From Novosphingopyxis baekryungensis DSM 16222 (GTDB lineage: Bacteria > Pseudomonadota > Alphaproteobacteria > Sphingomonadales > Sphingomonadaceae), in NCBI RefSeq assembly GCF_000420305.1, contig NZ_ATUR01000009.1, positions 40,517 through 104,516 on the forward strand: a DNA stretch of 64,000 bases, given 5' to 3'. The translations under genes and the position numbers were made by a program. Numbering within the stretch: position 1 is the stretch's first letter; each line of letters starts with the position of its first letter. The notes beneath the pieces were generated by a model that was not told the origin of the DNA, ran no database searches, and saw nothing but the letters and a program-made list of their open reading frames with translations. Positions 24,964 to 33,350 of this stretch are shown one piece after another.

Positions 24964-25245
24964 TCAGGCTCCCCTCGCCCGCTGTTTGCTGCTCACTGGT
25001 AGCTTTGCCGAACCCATCAGAAGCCAACCGGCATCGATCTGAAAGTCATTGCAGATCTGGGCGAGAAGCCCGCTGGGAGGATCAGTTTGCCCTGTCTCGT
25101 AGGAGATGAGGGTCTGGCGGGCGATATCGAGCCTGGCGGCCATCTCAGCCTGCGCAAGGGACACTGCCGTGCGCGCGGCGCGAAGTCGTCGTCCCAGGCT
25201 GATTAAGAAAGCTGGTTCACGGCAAGGGATGGAGGCTTTGCTCAC
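24964..25245 (-). CDS. XRE-family helix-turn-helix regulator
   Basis: A 93-residue protein with an HTH_XRE domain: LGRRLRAARTAVSLAQAEMAARLDIARQTLISYETGQTDPP (about 17-57). Its ATG overlaps the TraD stop (ATGA) and the relaxase gene starts one base after its stop, so it is embedded in the transfer operon and probably regulates it or a neighbouring function. It lacks a C-terminal sensor domain. Confidence 0.85.
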   Translation of the reverse strand: MSKASIPCREPAFLISLGRRLRAARTAVSLAQAEMAARLDIARQTLISYETGQTDPPSGLLAQICNDFQIDAGWLLMGSAKLPVSSKQRARGA

Positions 25246-27644
25246 CGGCCCATCTCCATGTCGTCGTCAACACTGTGATGGTTGCGGTCTTTCTCGTCGA
25301 TGACAGCCATGCCGCGCCGTTCTTCGCGCATGATTTCGCTTTCCTGGTCGTCGGGACGCCCCTTGGCGGTTTGATGCCCTCCTCGGTGGTCTTTTGCAGC
25401 TATACCGCGCTCTTGACCGCTCCGGATCGTTGACCGGGTCCGTTCAGTGTTCTTCTCGGCATCCCGTTGGTTCGCGCCATAGCCAAGCTTGGCCAACGCA
25501 TTTGCCTGATCTGCATTGGGGCCCTTCGAGGTTTGCTGAGCGTCACGCTCCAGTGTCCGCTCAGCATTCAAGGCAAGTCCTGCGGTCCTGCCTTCCATTT
25601 CCTCGCGCAAACGATCTGCTTCATGTTCTGCCGCTGACTTTTCGACATCACCCAGATCCAGCTGCTCTACCGGCTTGCTCTCAGGTGCCTCCCCTTCCCG
25701 CCCGTCGACACCCATTTCCGCGGCTTCTTCATCGCTAGGAACATATTCAGCGGCGCGCATGGTGGTCACGCGCTCGAAACCTTCAGCGCGCTGCGGATAG
25801 TCTTGCCATGTCAGCTTGATGCGTGCCGCCGGAAACCCGTCAGGGAATTTGACGTATCCATGCAAGCTGGGAAGATTGGTGATATCGTCCGGCATGACGA
25901 GCTCTTCGACCTGCTTGCGCGGCGTGATCGTCGAAGCATCGCGGCTGTTATTATAGCCATAGGAATAGGCTTCATCCATTTGCCGAACCTCGCGGCTGCC
26001 GATGAAGTCGGAGCAGCGTTTCGCAGTTTCGATATCTGCGGTCGCAAGGATCAGTTTCGTTCGGGCGAGCGAAGCCAGATTGATCGCCCCGTTCTCTCCG
26101 TAGGTTTCTTCCAGTTTGTCGAATGAGTGCATCCCGAGGATGAAGGCGCCGCCAACGGCCCTTGCGGTTTGCAGACCATGTTCAATGGCAGGCAGACGGT
26201 GCAGCGCATGAACCTCGTCGAGCAGGAACCATGTGCGCAGATTGCGGGTGCGGCCCATACGAAAGAGCGCGTTGACGGCTAGGTCCATCCAGAGAGTCAG
26301 CAAGGGACGGTTGAGAACCAAATCCGGATGTGTGGAGGTGATGAACAGGATCGAGCCGTCCTTGATGTCCTCGGTCATCCATTTGTTGATTGAAAATGGA
26401 GGCCGTCCTTCACCGGGTTCGGGAAGAAACCGCAGCACGTTTGCGTGTGTATTGAATGTCGCACGGATCGACTCTGCCATCTTGGCGGCCTGCGGTGCCA
26501 TGAGCGGACCAGCGAGCGTTCCTTCCAACTGTTTGCTGATCGTCTTGAGATCGGACTGCATCAGGAAATAGGCGAGGCCGCCATTGGAACGCACTTCCAT
26601 CTTGAGCATCTTCATGCACATTTCCGTGAAGAGCGTCCGCGCTGCTTTCTGCCAGAAATCATCTTCAGCATTATGGCCGCTTGGAACGAGCGCGGTGGCT
26701 GCACTCATGAACTCCGCATAGCTTTCGCAATCGTTGAATATCGACCACGCTTCGCAGCGTTTATCCATCGGGTTCAGGACAACGTCCGTGTTCTCATCGT
26801 AGAAGCTTTCAACGAAGCTGCCCGTGAGATCGAATATGACGCAGCGGTGGCCCCTCGCCCGCGCTTGCGTGACGATCTTTTTGAGCTCGGTCGTCTTACC
26901 TGCGCCGGTCGTACCGATGAACATGGAATGGCTTTGTTCCAGACGCCACGGCACAGGCACGCCGGCAAGCCGGTAAGGTGCATGGAACCCGTCTTTGACG
27001 CGGTCCTTCAATCGTGTGTTCAAAATGGCTTTCGGATCGACACTCGGAGTGCGATCGCTGCACTCCTTTGCGTGTTCATCCCAGTTGTGCCGATCAACAG
27101 CTTCTCTAAGCATGTCGCGGTCCACAAGCACCGCGCCGCGTTCATGCCTTTCGGTAAGAATGTCAGAGCCGCGCCTGCGTGAAAAGTCGACAAACCAGAT
27201 TGTCAGCGGCACGCAAATGAATGATGCGCCAAGCACTGATGACACAGTGATCTGAATCATCTTGGCCCAGGCCGCTTCGACCGCCGGATGATACGGGATC
27301 ATTTGCATCGTACCGGCAACGACATTGCCTGAGGGCAGTGTTAGATTGACTGCCTTCAAGGGGTTGAGGGACATCCATTCCCAAAGCGTCGCCAGACAAC
27401 GCATGAGGACCAGATGAACCTCATGGTTCTTGAATGTGAAAAACCCGAGACTGGATAGCAAAACAATGAAGGTCGCGAGCCACACATAGAGGGGCAATTT
27501 CGCGCCCGCCCAGGTCATCAACACTTCATGATGAAAGAGCTGCGAGCCGCGCGTGAAATTGTTGGCATTGCGCTTCACTTTTCCGCGTGCGGAATCGTGC
27601 GTTAGCGTTTGCGCCTTTTTGCTGAAGCGAATGTCTTCAGCCAT
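25242..27644 (-). CDS. traD: Type IV coupling protein TraD
   Basis: An 800-residue ATPase. Two membrane helices lie near residues 52-72 and 131-152. The TraD/VirD4 domain has GTTGAGKTTELKK (Walker A, about 248), WFLLDEVHAL (Walker B, about 478) and the all-alpha insert. The C-terminal 150 residues are acidic and low-complexity, as in many TraD proteins. It links the relaxosome to the secretion channel. It overlaps the upstream ribbon-helix-helix gene by eight bases and the XRE gene by four. Symbol is by family; no exact orthology is claimed. Confidence 0.88.
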   Translation of the reverse strand: MAEDIRFSKKAQTLTHDSARGKVKRNANNFTRGSQLFHHEVLMTWAGAKLPLYVWLATFIVLLSSLGFFTFKNHEVHLVLMRCLATLWEWMSLNPLKAVNLTLPSGNVVAGTMQMIPYHPAVEAAWAKMIQITVSSVLGASFICVPLTIWFVDFSRRRGSDILTERHERGAVLVDRDMLREAVDRHNWDEHAKECSDRTPSVDPKAILNTRLKDRVKDGFHAPYRLAGVPVPWRLEQSHSMFIGTTGAGKTTELKKIVTQARARGHRCVIFDLTGSFVESFYDENTDVVLNPMDKRCEAWSIFNDCESYAEFMSAATALVPSGHNAEDDFWQKAARTLFTEMCMKMLKMEVRSNGGLAYFLMQSDLKTISKQLEGTLAGPLMAPQAAKMAESIRATFNTHANVLRFLPEPGEGRPPFSINKWMTEDIKDGSILFITSTHPDLVLNRPLLTLWMDLAVNALFRMGRTRNLRTWFLLDEVHALHRLPAIEHGLQTARAVGGAFILGMHSFDKLEETYGENGAINLASLARTKLILATADIETAKRCSDFIGSREVRQMDEAYSYGYNNSRDASTITPRKQVEELVMPDDITNLPSLHGYVKFPDGFPAARIKLTWQDYPQRAEGFERVTTMRAAEYVPSDEEAAEMGVDGREGEAPESKPVEQLDLGDVEKSAAEHEADRLREEMEGRTAGLALNAERTLERDAQQTSKGPNADQANALAKLGYGANQRDAEKNTERTRSTIRSGQERGIAAKDHRGGHQTAKGRPDDQESEIMREERRGMAVIDEKDRNHHSVDDDMEMGR

Positions 27645-27924
27645 GATATTCGCGCACGTTGTTCAGCGCCATATTGACGAGCTGCGGGACATCGTCCGGA
27701 TATTGGCGTTCAACCAGCAGAGACAGCGCAAGCTGGGTATGCTCGAGAATGGTGAGGGCGCGTTCGGCATTGAGTGCAATGCCAAGATTTAGGAGCGGTA
27801 GACCGATATCGACCGATATACGGATCGCTTCTGATCGAGAGACGCCGCGAAGCTTCGCGAGCTCGTCGATCTTCTCGATCACCTGGGGGTTAAGCGTGAC
27901 CCCGACACTTTGTAATCTGTTCAC
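27637..27924 (-). CDS. Ribbon-helix-helix relaxosome accessory protein (CopG/TraM-like)
   Basis: A 95-residue protein. RLQSVGVTLNPQVIEKIDELAKLRGVSRSEAIRISVDIGL is the ribbon-helix-helix pattern of MetJ/Arc proteins. The best start is GTG 27924 with AAAGG seven bases upstream; the frame is open further but an ATG at 27963 adds 13 residues of unlikely sequence. It is first in the transfer operon and sits beside paired CTGCAG palindromes, its likely binding sites. Function: oriT-binding accessory factor or autorepressor, by analogy. Confidence 0.72.
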   Translation of the reverse strand: MNRLQSVGVTLNPQVIEKIDELAKLRGVSRSEAIRISVDIGLPLLNLGIALNAERALTILEHTQLALSLLVERQYPDDVPQLVNMALNNVREYHG

Positions 27925-28007
27925 CAAGCAAACCTTTCGGCTCGCGTGGCTCGGATATCGCATGGCCAGTATAGCCAAAAAAATCTCAAGATAAAGGGTT
28001 TTGCAGC

Positions 28008-28162
28008 CTGCAGCCGGCTGCAGCCGTAACATCCTGTAATTACCTGCGAAACGCGAATGTGGCGAAAAGCTGCAGCCGACTGCAGTTCGGTATATGGAGG
28101 CCGGCCGCAAGCTAAACATCTGATATAGAGCGGCAATCTTGCTGCAGGAAGCTACGGTGCAG
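28008..28162. repeat. CTGCAG palindromes, candidate oriT / relaxosome site
   Basis: CTGCAGCCGGCTGCAG (28008-28023) is a perfect 16-bp palindrome; CTGCAGCCGACTGCAG (28070-28085) repeats it with one change; a third CTGCAG follows at 28142. They lie in the 625-bp gap between the divergent ribbon-helix-helix and coiled-coil genes, the usual place for oriT. No match to a MobF nick site was identified. The rest of the gap (28163-28549) has short hairpins, including GTCTC / GAGAC near 28484, but no gene. Confidence 0.45.
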
Positions 28163-28549
28163 CCGTGTTCGGTGTGCCAGAATTAGGGACTTGGAGGGAT
28201 ATGGACCTGGGAGCTTCTTGGGGAATCGTTTGAGGCATGTGTTTTCCCGAGGGGATCGCCGGCCAAAGGCCGAGATGATCCCTGGAGGAAGCATGGCAGA
28301 CGGCGTCTTGCCAGCGGTATGAATCCAGTCATTCGCGAAGCCGCGAGACGCGAAGACCGCGTAGCAGTCTTCGACGGATCAGGCGGCTGCGAGAGAAGCC
28401 TCCTAGCCAAGCCAGAAGGCGAACAAGCTCAGGCGAAGCGGAACGGACAACAAGAAGCGCAAAAGCAGATTGCATAAAAATAGTCTCGAAATGAGAGACA
28501 GAATGGTTCATCATTCTGGCCATCATCGGAGACGAAAGGAAAGCTTGTC

Positions 28550-28801
28550 ATGGTATCGAAAGTCGAACGCGAACGCGCTGCACTAAAAGCTGCCGAAACT
28601 GATCTGGCGGAGCGCAAGAAGAAGCTCGCCGCGATGGAAAAGGAAGAGGCAAAAAAGCAACTCGATAAATTGTCAAAGCGCGTCGGCGTTGAACGCACGA
28701 TAAGACTGCTCGAACTGGCTTTGAAGGTGAAGCCGAAAACGGCAATCGAGGCGCTGGAAAAGATCGAAACGCCAGCGCCTCAAAGCGCTTCTGCAACCTG
28801 A
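28550..28801 (+). CDS. Small coiled-coil transfer-region protein
   Basis: An 83-residue protein rich in Glu, Lys and Ala, strongly predicted to be coiled-coil over residues 3-45 (ERERAALKAAETDLAERKKK). GACGAAAGGAAA is the ribosome site. It is divergent from the transfer operon. Small coiled-coil genes of this kind (TraC-like) accompany mobilisation genes in Rhizobiales and Sphingomonadales plasmids. No firm family. Confidence 0.6.
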   Translation: MVSKVERERAALKAAETDLAERKKKLAAMEKEEAKKQLDKLSKRVGVERTIRLLELALKVKPKTAIEALEKIETPAPQSASAT

Positions 28802-28810
28802 ATTGTCGAA

Positions 28811-28840
28811 GCACTTGGGCGCGCCGGAACGCGCCCGTGC
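28811..28840. terminator. Bidirectional hairpin between convergent genes
   Basis: GCAC-TT-GGGCGCG / CGCGCCC-GTGC, an 11-bp stem with a two-base bulge and six-base loop, between stops at 28801 and 28845. No clear T-tract; position suggests a two-way terminator. Confidence 0.5.
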
Positions 28841-28844
28841 TCCT

Positions 28845-29099
28845 TCAGTATTCGTCGCTCATTTTTCCCTGAGCGGTATAGATGATATCGTCTATCAGAT
28901 GTGTAGGAAGTTCGCCGTAATCCGCTTCTTCAAAGAGGCTGTAAGAGCCGTCATCCTTTGCAATCACGTGGACATCGAAGAAGCTGTGGAATGAACGCTG
29001 CTCGGCTTGCAGGATCTTGTCATCCATGGCCATGGCCTGGGCTGCTTCGGCGGTCGTTACCAGTTGCACCATGGTTGAAATTTCTGTGTCGTGAAACAT
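28845..29099 (-). CDS. Small conserved leading-region protein
   Basis: An 84-residue acidic protein (MFHDTEISTMVQLVTTAEAAQ, QRSFHSFFDVHVIAKDDGSYSLFEEADYGELP). ACAGGAGGCTAAA precedes the ATG, the same leader as the genes at 30100 and, in part, 31262 and 34937. A frame from 29147 is longer but starts before this ribosome site. A long hairpin (29188-29250) stands 88 bp upstream. No recognised family. Confidence 0.62.
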   Translation of the reverse strand: MFHDTEISTMVQLVTTAEAAQAMAMDDKILQAEQRSFHSFFDVHVIAKDDGSYSLFEEADYGELPTHLIDDIIYTAQGKMSDEY

Positions 29100-29187
29100 T
29101 TTAGCCTCCTGTGTTGGCGGCTCGTCCGCCATGCCATGAAGAAGCACTTTGGAGCTGCGCGGGTCACCGGAGCGAAGCGGAGGCTTG

Positions 29188-29250
29188 ACCGCTAATTTTT
29201 CGAGTGGTGCGGAAGTTGCGCAGCAACTTCACGGTCGGGAAATTAGTGGT
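29188..29250 (-). promoter_or_regulatory. Long hairpin A upstream of small gene
   Basis: Outer stem ACCgCTAATTT (29188-29198) / AAATTAGtGGT (29240-29250), 10 pairs plus one G-T, and an inner perfect stem GAAGTTGC (29212-29219) / GCAACTTC (29223-29230). It has close structural counterparts at 31386 and 35032. A 5-prime regulatory hairpin or single-strand promoter is the hypothesis. Confidence 0.5.
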
Positions 29251-29382
29251 TGAACCGTGCATGGCCAAAGTGCTCATGGCGATGGTGGTGGACGTGCCGT
29301 TGGCGGGAGGCTTTGAGCGTCACAGCGCCCTCTCGGCATGAGCGATAATGACCGCCGGTTGCCCGAATTCGAAAGCATGAAA

Positions 29383-29420
29383 AGAGGGTATGCACGGTCG
29401 TTGGACTGCGCACACCCTCT
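29383..29420 (-). terminator. Probable terminator after the gene at 29534
   Basis: On the minus strand an 11-bp stem (AGAGGGTGTGC / GCATACCCTCT) with one G-T pair ends in a short T run. It stands 114 bp downstream of the stop of the 29534-30100 gene. The flanking 29251-29533 holds no other gene. Confidence 0.5.
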
Positions 29421-29533
29421 GGATTTTCCAGGCAGATCGGAGGCTAATCCTCTGCCCGGAACGGTGATCGAAATCGCTGCCTTGTCGACCTTTCACGCGC
29501 TGCAATGATTGCAGGGTAGAGCAGGCCGTGTGG

Positions 29534-30100
29534 TCATGAAGACCATTCGAGCATCGGCCGCTGGTCGCCGCAATCGGTCAGCGCCAATTTCGAAAAGCTG
29601 TCATACACAGGAGTAATGTTTGCCCGCACAAAAGCCTCATGGATCCGATGATCTTGAGGCAGCCCCTGAAGGTCATCCAGCTTCAGTTCGCCGGGTTCAT
29701 CACTGTCACGGCCAAGGCAATAGAGTGCTTTTGCTGCAAGTTCTGGACCCATTATCATTTCGCGTCCGAGCGCGATATGTTCCGAGACTTTCATTGTGAT
29801 CGGGGCGCGCATATTGGGATGCTCGATCCGCAATGTTCGTCCAAGGAATTGCGCCTCTTCGACGATCGCGATGATCTCTACGCGATGCCCAAAACATGTT
29901 GTAAACTCAGCCATCGATAGCACATTTGCGTTCACTTCGAAGTTGAGCGGCGCCGCTTCTAGCTGGTCGGGATCGACATCGAGGTCGGCCTTGTTGATAT
30001 GCAGTTTCTGCATCAGGCTGGCGAGTTCTCGGAATGAAATTTCAGCCGGCTTTGAGTGAAGCATTGTGACCGTATCTTTGATCCGGAAGGTGACGAGCAT
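29534..30100 (-). CDS. Hypothetical leading-region protein
   Basis: A 188-residue soluble protein of mixed alpha/beta character (FRIKDTVTMLHSKPAEISFRELASLMQKL, AEFTTCFGHRVEIIAIVEEAQFLGRTLRIEHP). ATAGGAGGCTAAG precedes the ATG, matching the gene at 29099. I do not recognise a family. It is located between the DUF2493 gene and the small gene at 29099, all on the minus strand, and is likely co-inherited with them. Confidence 0.55.
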   Translation of the reverse strand: MLVTFRIKDTVTMLHSKPAEISFRELASLMQKLHINKADLDVDPDQLEAAPLNFEVNANVLSMAEFTTCFGHRVEIIAIVEEAQFLGRTLRIEHPNMRAPITMKVSEHIALGREMIMGPELAAKALYCLGRDSDEPGELKLDDLQGLPQDHRIHEAFVRANITPVYDSFSKLALTDCGDQRPMLEWSS

Positions 30101-30212
30101 CTTAGCCTCCTATGGTGCTACAACCCTCCCTCCCCCTCCCCTTTATGGGTCCAGACCAATCCTGACCGGGGCGAAGGGGTTCGATGCCCCTGAGCCCCGC
30201 AGCATCGCAGAA

Positions 30213-30249
30213 GAAAAAAGGGAAGCTCCGGCATGAGCCGGAGCCTCCC
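30213..30249 (-). terminator. Strong intrinsic terminator after DUF2493 gene
   Basis: Minus-strand stem GGGAGGCTCCGGC / GCCGGAGCTTCCC (12 of 13 pairs) with a four-base loop, followed by TTTTTT. It ends transcripts of the gene at 30258-31262. Confidence 0.85.
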
Positions 30250-30257
30250 GAGTGGCA

Positions 30258-31262
30258 CTATGCTGATGCGTATTGCCGGTTCCCGCCACTGGCCGGTCGC
30301 TGATCGTCCAGACGGCGGATGTGAAGCGGGACGCCCGCCTGACGGAGCCGCTGTGCAAGGTTGGCCTGAATGCCCGTACCCTCGCCGACGATCGCTTCGA
30401 CTGGTCCAAGCTTGACCATGCTTTCGTTACGCAAGAACGGAGCCCGCTTGCCGTGACGGCCATCTGGTGCAAACGTGATCGTATTGACCCCGTTCTTTTG
30501 CGCCCAGCTGCTCGCCATGGCGTCGAAACCTTTGCGCAACCCGGTCGTTGCCAGAACCATGCTTGGAATGCGGCCCTTGATATCGTCCAGGATATCCCAG
30601 ATCATCTCGTAGTCGTGCCATCCCGTATGTCCGCCCGACACGACGACCATTGGTCCCTCGGGTTGGAATTGCGCGCGGCGGTCTTTTGCGCGTGCTGCGA
30701 GGAAGTCCCGCGACTGGATCTGGCTTGCGGTAACGCCGTTCTTGCTGACCTGCGATCCCCTGCTTGCCTGAAAGACGCGGCCCGTTTCGACGCGGTAGAC
30801 GTCGGACGCATGGCCGCGCATCGCTTCCAGCGCTTCACGGCATCCCTGCAGCGTCTGGCACTGTATTTGCGTTTCTTCGAGCTCGGTCTGATAAATCTCC
30901 GACGGGTCGAAGTGCCGCGAGAGGTCACCCAGCTTCTTGGCAGCGTCGTCTTCGCGATTTTCGACCAGACGTGCGGTCATGTGGAAGGAGTTGACCATCC
31001 CCCACGCTAGCTGCTGCGCGAATTCTTCCATCCTCGTATCCTTCAGGACATCGAAGATTGTCCCAATGGCCATCTCGACCGCGCAGCGCGCCATGTCGGG
31101 ATCGGGCATGTCGGCACTGATCGGTGCATCAACGACGGAGAGCTTCGCCATATCCGTATGTTCGAGGAAGGCCCCATCATAGGATGACGTCGTGTCTTCA
31201 CGTGCATCCGCTTTCTGAATGCGTGCCTTTGCGAGATCGGCGAAAGTGTTGAAAGTCTGCAT
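30258..31262 (-). CDS. DUF2493 / SLOG-like protein
   Basis: A 334-residue protein. The N-terminal 200 residues are helical. Residues about 205-300 form a Rossmann-like DUF2493 (YspA, SLOG superfamily) domain: MVVVSGGHTGWHDYEMIWDILD, SMVLATTGLRKGFDAMASSWAQKNGV and a TFAPDG segment. The SLOG fold binds nucleotide-derived ligands or nucleic-acid precursors. AATGGAGGCTTACA precedes the ATG at 31262; an earlier in-frame ATG at 31313 has no such site. Often found near relaxase and SSB genes in alphaproteobacterial plasmids. Biological role unknown. Confidence 0.75.
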   Translation of the reverse strand: MQTFNTFADLAKARIQKADAREDTTSSYDGAFLEHTDMAKLSVVDAPISADMPDPDMARCAVEMAIGTIFDVLKDTRMEEFAQQLAWGMVNSFHMTARLVENREDDAAKKLGDLSRHFDPSEIYQTELEETQIQCQTLQGCREALEAMRGHASDVYRVETGRVFQASRGSQVSKNGVTASQIQSRDFLAARAKDRRAQFQPEGPMVVVSGGHTGWHDYEMIWDILDDIKGRIPSMVLATTGLRKGFDAMASSWAQKNGVNTITFAPDGRHGKRAPFLRNESMVKLGPVEAIVGEGTGIQANLAQRLRQAGVPLHIRRLDDQRPASGGNRQYASA

Positions 31263-31385
31263 TGTAAGCCTCCATTGGTATCGCTCCCACCATGGGAACT
31301 GCCCCAAACCCATCGGCCCAGAGGCGTGCAGTCAGGGACGGCAGGACGCGTCAGCGGACGCCGCCGCCATGCGGGCGCGGGGGAA

Positions 31386-31428
31386 CCGATTTTCTAAAGC
31401 GACAGCTTGCTGACGCTGTGAAAATTGG
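31386..31428 (-). promoter_or_regulatory. Long hairpin C upstream of DUF2493 gene
   Basis: Outer stem CCgATTTTC (31386-31394) / GAAAATtGG (31420-31428) with one G-T pair, and an inner stepwise stem built on GCG..AGC / GCT..CGC. It lies 123 bp upstream of the DUF2493 start, in the same relation as hairpins A and B to their genes. Confidence 0.4.
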
Positions 31429-32019
31429 GGGGACCGCGATCCTTTACGAAACGCCGGAGGCCGATATGTTTTGGCAGGTGTTCCTGTGTGTGTGAGTGTG
31501 AGGTTCCCGCCCCGAAGCAAGAGAGGCGGGAGTGAGCGGAACAGCCCCGCTGATCCGCCCGACCGGCCCGCGAACGGGTTAACAGCGGGAACACCGCCTG
31601 ACTCTGCCAACTGACTCCGCCAACACAAGAACGGGCTCCCGCAGGAGCCGTGGCCAGACAGGGCGAGCGCGTCACAGGCCGAGACGCCGGCATGTGTCGG
31701 CGGCCGTGCTTGTGGCCGGTAGGCCGCGAACGGCGGGACCGAGAGCCTGCGGGGCCAATCACTTATGCGCAAGGCCCGGCCACCGGCCGAGACGATGCCC
31801 CTGCCCCGCTCATTCTGCTGCAGCGCGAAAGCGCGACCCGCAGCTATCCGCCAGGCGAAGCGAACGATCGTCACCCGAATGGGCCGAGACGCCATAGGTG
31901 GCTCGGTGGAGCTTGCTGACGAAGCGGGCCCGGCAAAGCCAGGGCCGCGAGGAGGCTAGCGCAATAGAGCGCGGTCCTGATCGAAGATCTGGAGGCGGCA
32001 CCACGATTTCAGAGCAACT
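31429..32019. other. 590-bp region without a credible gene
   Basis: GC-rich sequence with long overlapping open frames on both strands (one minus-strand frame 31332-31895) whose translations are Arg/Pro/Ala/Ser-rich with no family resemblance. I see no promoter motif of the P1-P6 type. It may hold regulatory DNA or a decayed gene. Confidence 0.4.
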
Positions 32020-33297
32020 ATGCCTCTCAAGCAACCAAATATTTTGCGTGTTGCGCGGCGGTACTCAGAAGCTATTGCAGCGAGCATGGACCGGTCGTTA
32101 ATCGTCGATGTGAAACACAAGACATGGCCCGGCCCGGGCCAGATCCCTGCGTTCCCATCTGCCTTTCACGCGGGACGTGCCACCCACCAGATCAATATGC
32201 CGTCTGTCTTGCTGATGATCGGCTATTTGACCACACCGACATCATCGACGGGTGTTTCGCTGAGCGAATTCTGGGCATGGGTGCGCTATTTGGCTGCGGT
32301 CGCAGGAGATCCGGACCTCCGCCTGACGAGGAGCTTTGCGGATCTTGATGCGCACCAGAAAACCATTTTGAGCGATGATTTCGGTATGGGTGTGCCAATG
32401 GTCTGGCTCAGCCAGCGTCTGCCGCTCAGCCGGATCGTCGATGGCCGCTATTTTATGAACCGGATTGCAGCCTCGGTGGGCGCCTCGCAGCGCCGTACAG
32501 CGAAGCGCGGTCCCAACAAATCGCCAGATTTTGTAGCGCAGGACACATCAGGGGTCTGGCATATCGTGGAGTGCAAGGGCACGCAGTCTGGAACGCAATA
32601 TAGCAAAGACCAGCTGGGTCTGGCGGGACCGCCGCCGACCGGCGGGATTGCCCAGAAACGCTCGATCGAATTCCCGCCAGGTCACACCGGTCAGCGTCTG
32701 GTCAGCGGACTTTCAATTGGCGTGGAGGATGGAGATCGCAGCCGCCTGACCATCATCGATCCTGAGCCTGACGACCCGTTTCGTCTGGACGAAGCGCAGA
32801 TCTACCTGGCGGAAGATGCGGCAGCCAGAGGGGTAGTTTCCAAAGCGCTACGGCTGTCCGGGTTCGAAACGACGGCAGAAGCAACCGCCGCGCCGCTTGG
32901 CATGTACCCATGGACCATGCGGTCGCGGATGCGCCGCCAGGAGGAGGCGCGCAGCGATTATGTCGACATGCGCAATGCGCGCGCGCAGGAAGAGCTCGAA
33001 CGAGCCGAACGGCCCGGCATGTTCTCTGAGAACGGATATCGCGGACGCGAACAGCACATCACCCTGCCCCGGCCCGTGATGCTCGATGATAGCGAAGTCA
33101 CCCGCGTGGTCCTGCGCCAAGGTATAAACGAGGATATTTTGGCCCAGCTGCGCGAAAATCCCACATCGCCTGATCCGGACTTCGGCAGTTTCGCGGCAAG
33201 CGCAGGCACCGAGACCAGGAGCACTGCGAAGGGTGATGCGCGCAGCGCAAGCCTGAGGATCGGCGACCTTTTCCGCTCGGAGATTTTTCTCGACTAG
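32020..33297 (+). CDS. Putative PD-(D/E)XK nuclease-like protein
   Basis: A 425-residue protein of unrecognised family. Residues about 163-195 read KSPDFVAQDTSGVWHIVECKGT, a D...ExK arrangement typical of restriction-endonuclease-like folds. The C-terminal third is Arg/Glu-rich. The ATG at 32020 has no strong ribosome site. It is convergent with the 376-residue gene at 33351. A defence or anti-plasmid nuclease is plausible; no experimental basis is known to me. Confidence 0.5.
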   Translation: MPLKQPNILRVARRYSEAIAASMDRSLIVDVKHKTWPGPGQIPAFPSAFHAGRATHQINMPSVLLMIGYLTTPTSSTGVSLSEFWAWVRYLAAVAGDPDLRLTRSFADLDAHQKTILSDDFGMGVPMVWLSQRLPLSRIVDGRYFMNRIAASVGASQRRTAKRGPNKSPDFVAQDTSGVWHIVECKGTQSGTQYSKDQLGLAGPPPTGGIAQKRSIEFPPGHTGQRLVSGLSIGVEDGDRSRLTIIDPEPDDPFRLDEAQIYLAEDAAARGVVSKALRLSGFETTAEATAAPLGMYPWTMRSRMRRQEEARSDYVDMRNARAQEELERAERPGMFSENGYRGREQHITLPRPVMLDDSEVTRVVLRQGINEDILAQLRENPTSPDPDFGSFAASAGTETRSTAKGDARSASLRIGDLFRSEIFLD

Positions 33298-33350
33298 CGC
33301 CGCTGGGCGTCAGGATTTCCAAAGAGCGGCACCATTCGCAAAGCCTGTCA

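Noticed and set aside
31332..31895. A 187-codon minus-strand frame in the leading region
   Set aside because: The translation is low-complexity and Arg/Pro/Ser-rich with no family resemblance, and competing long frames exist on the other strand.
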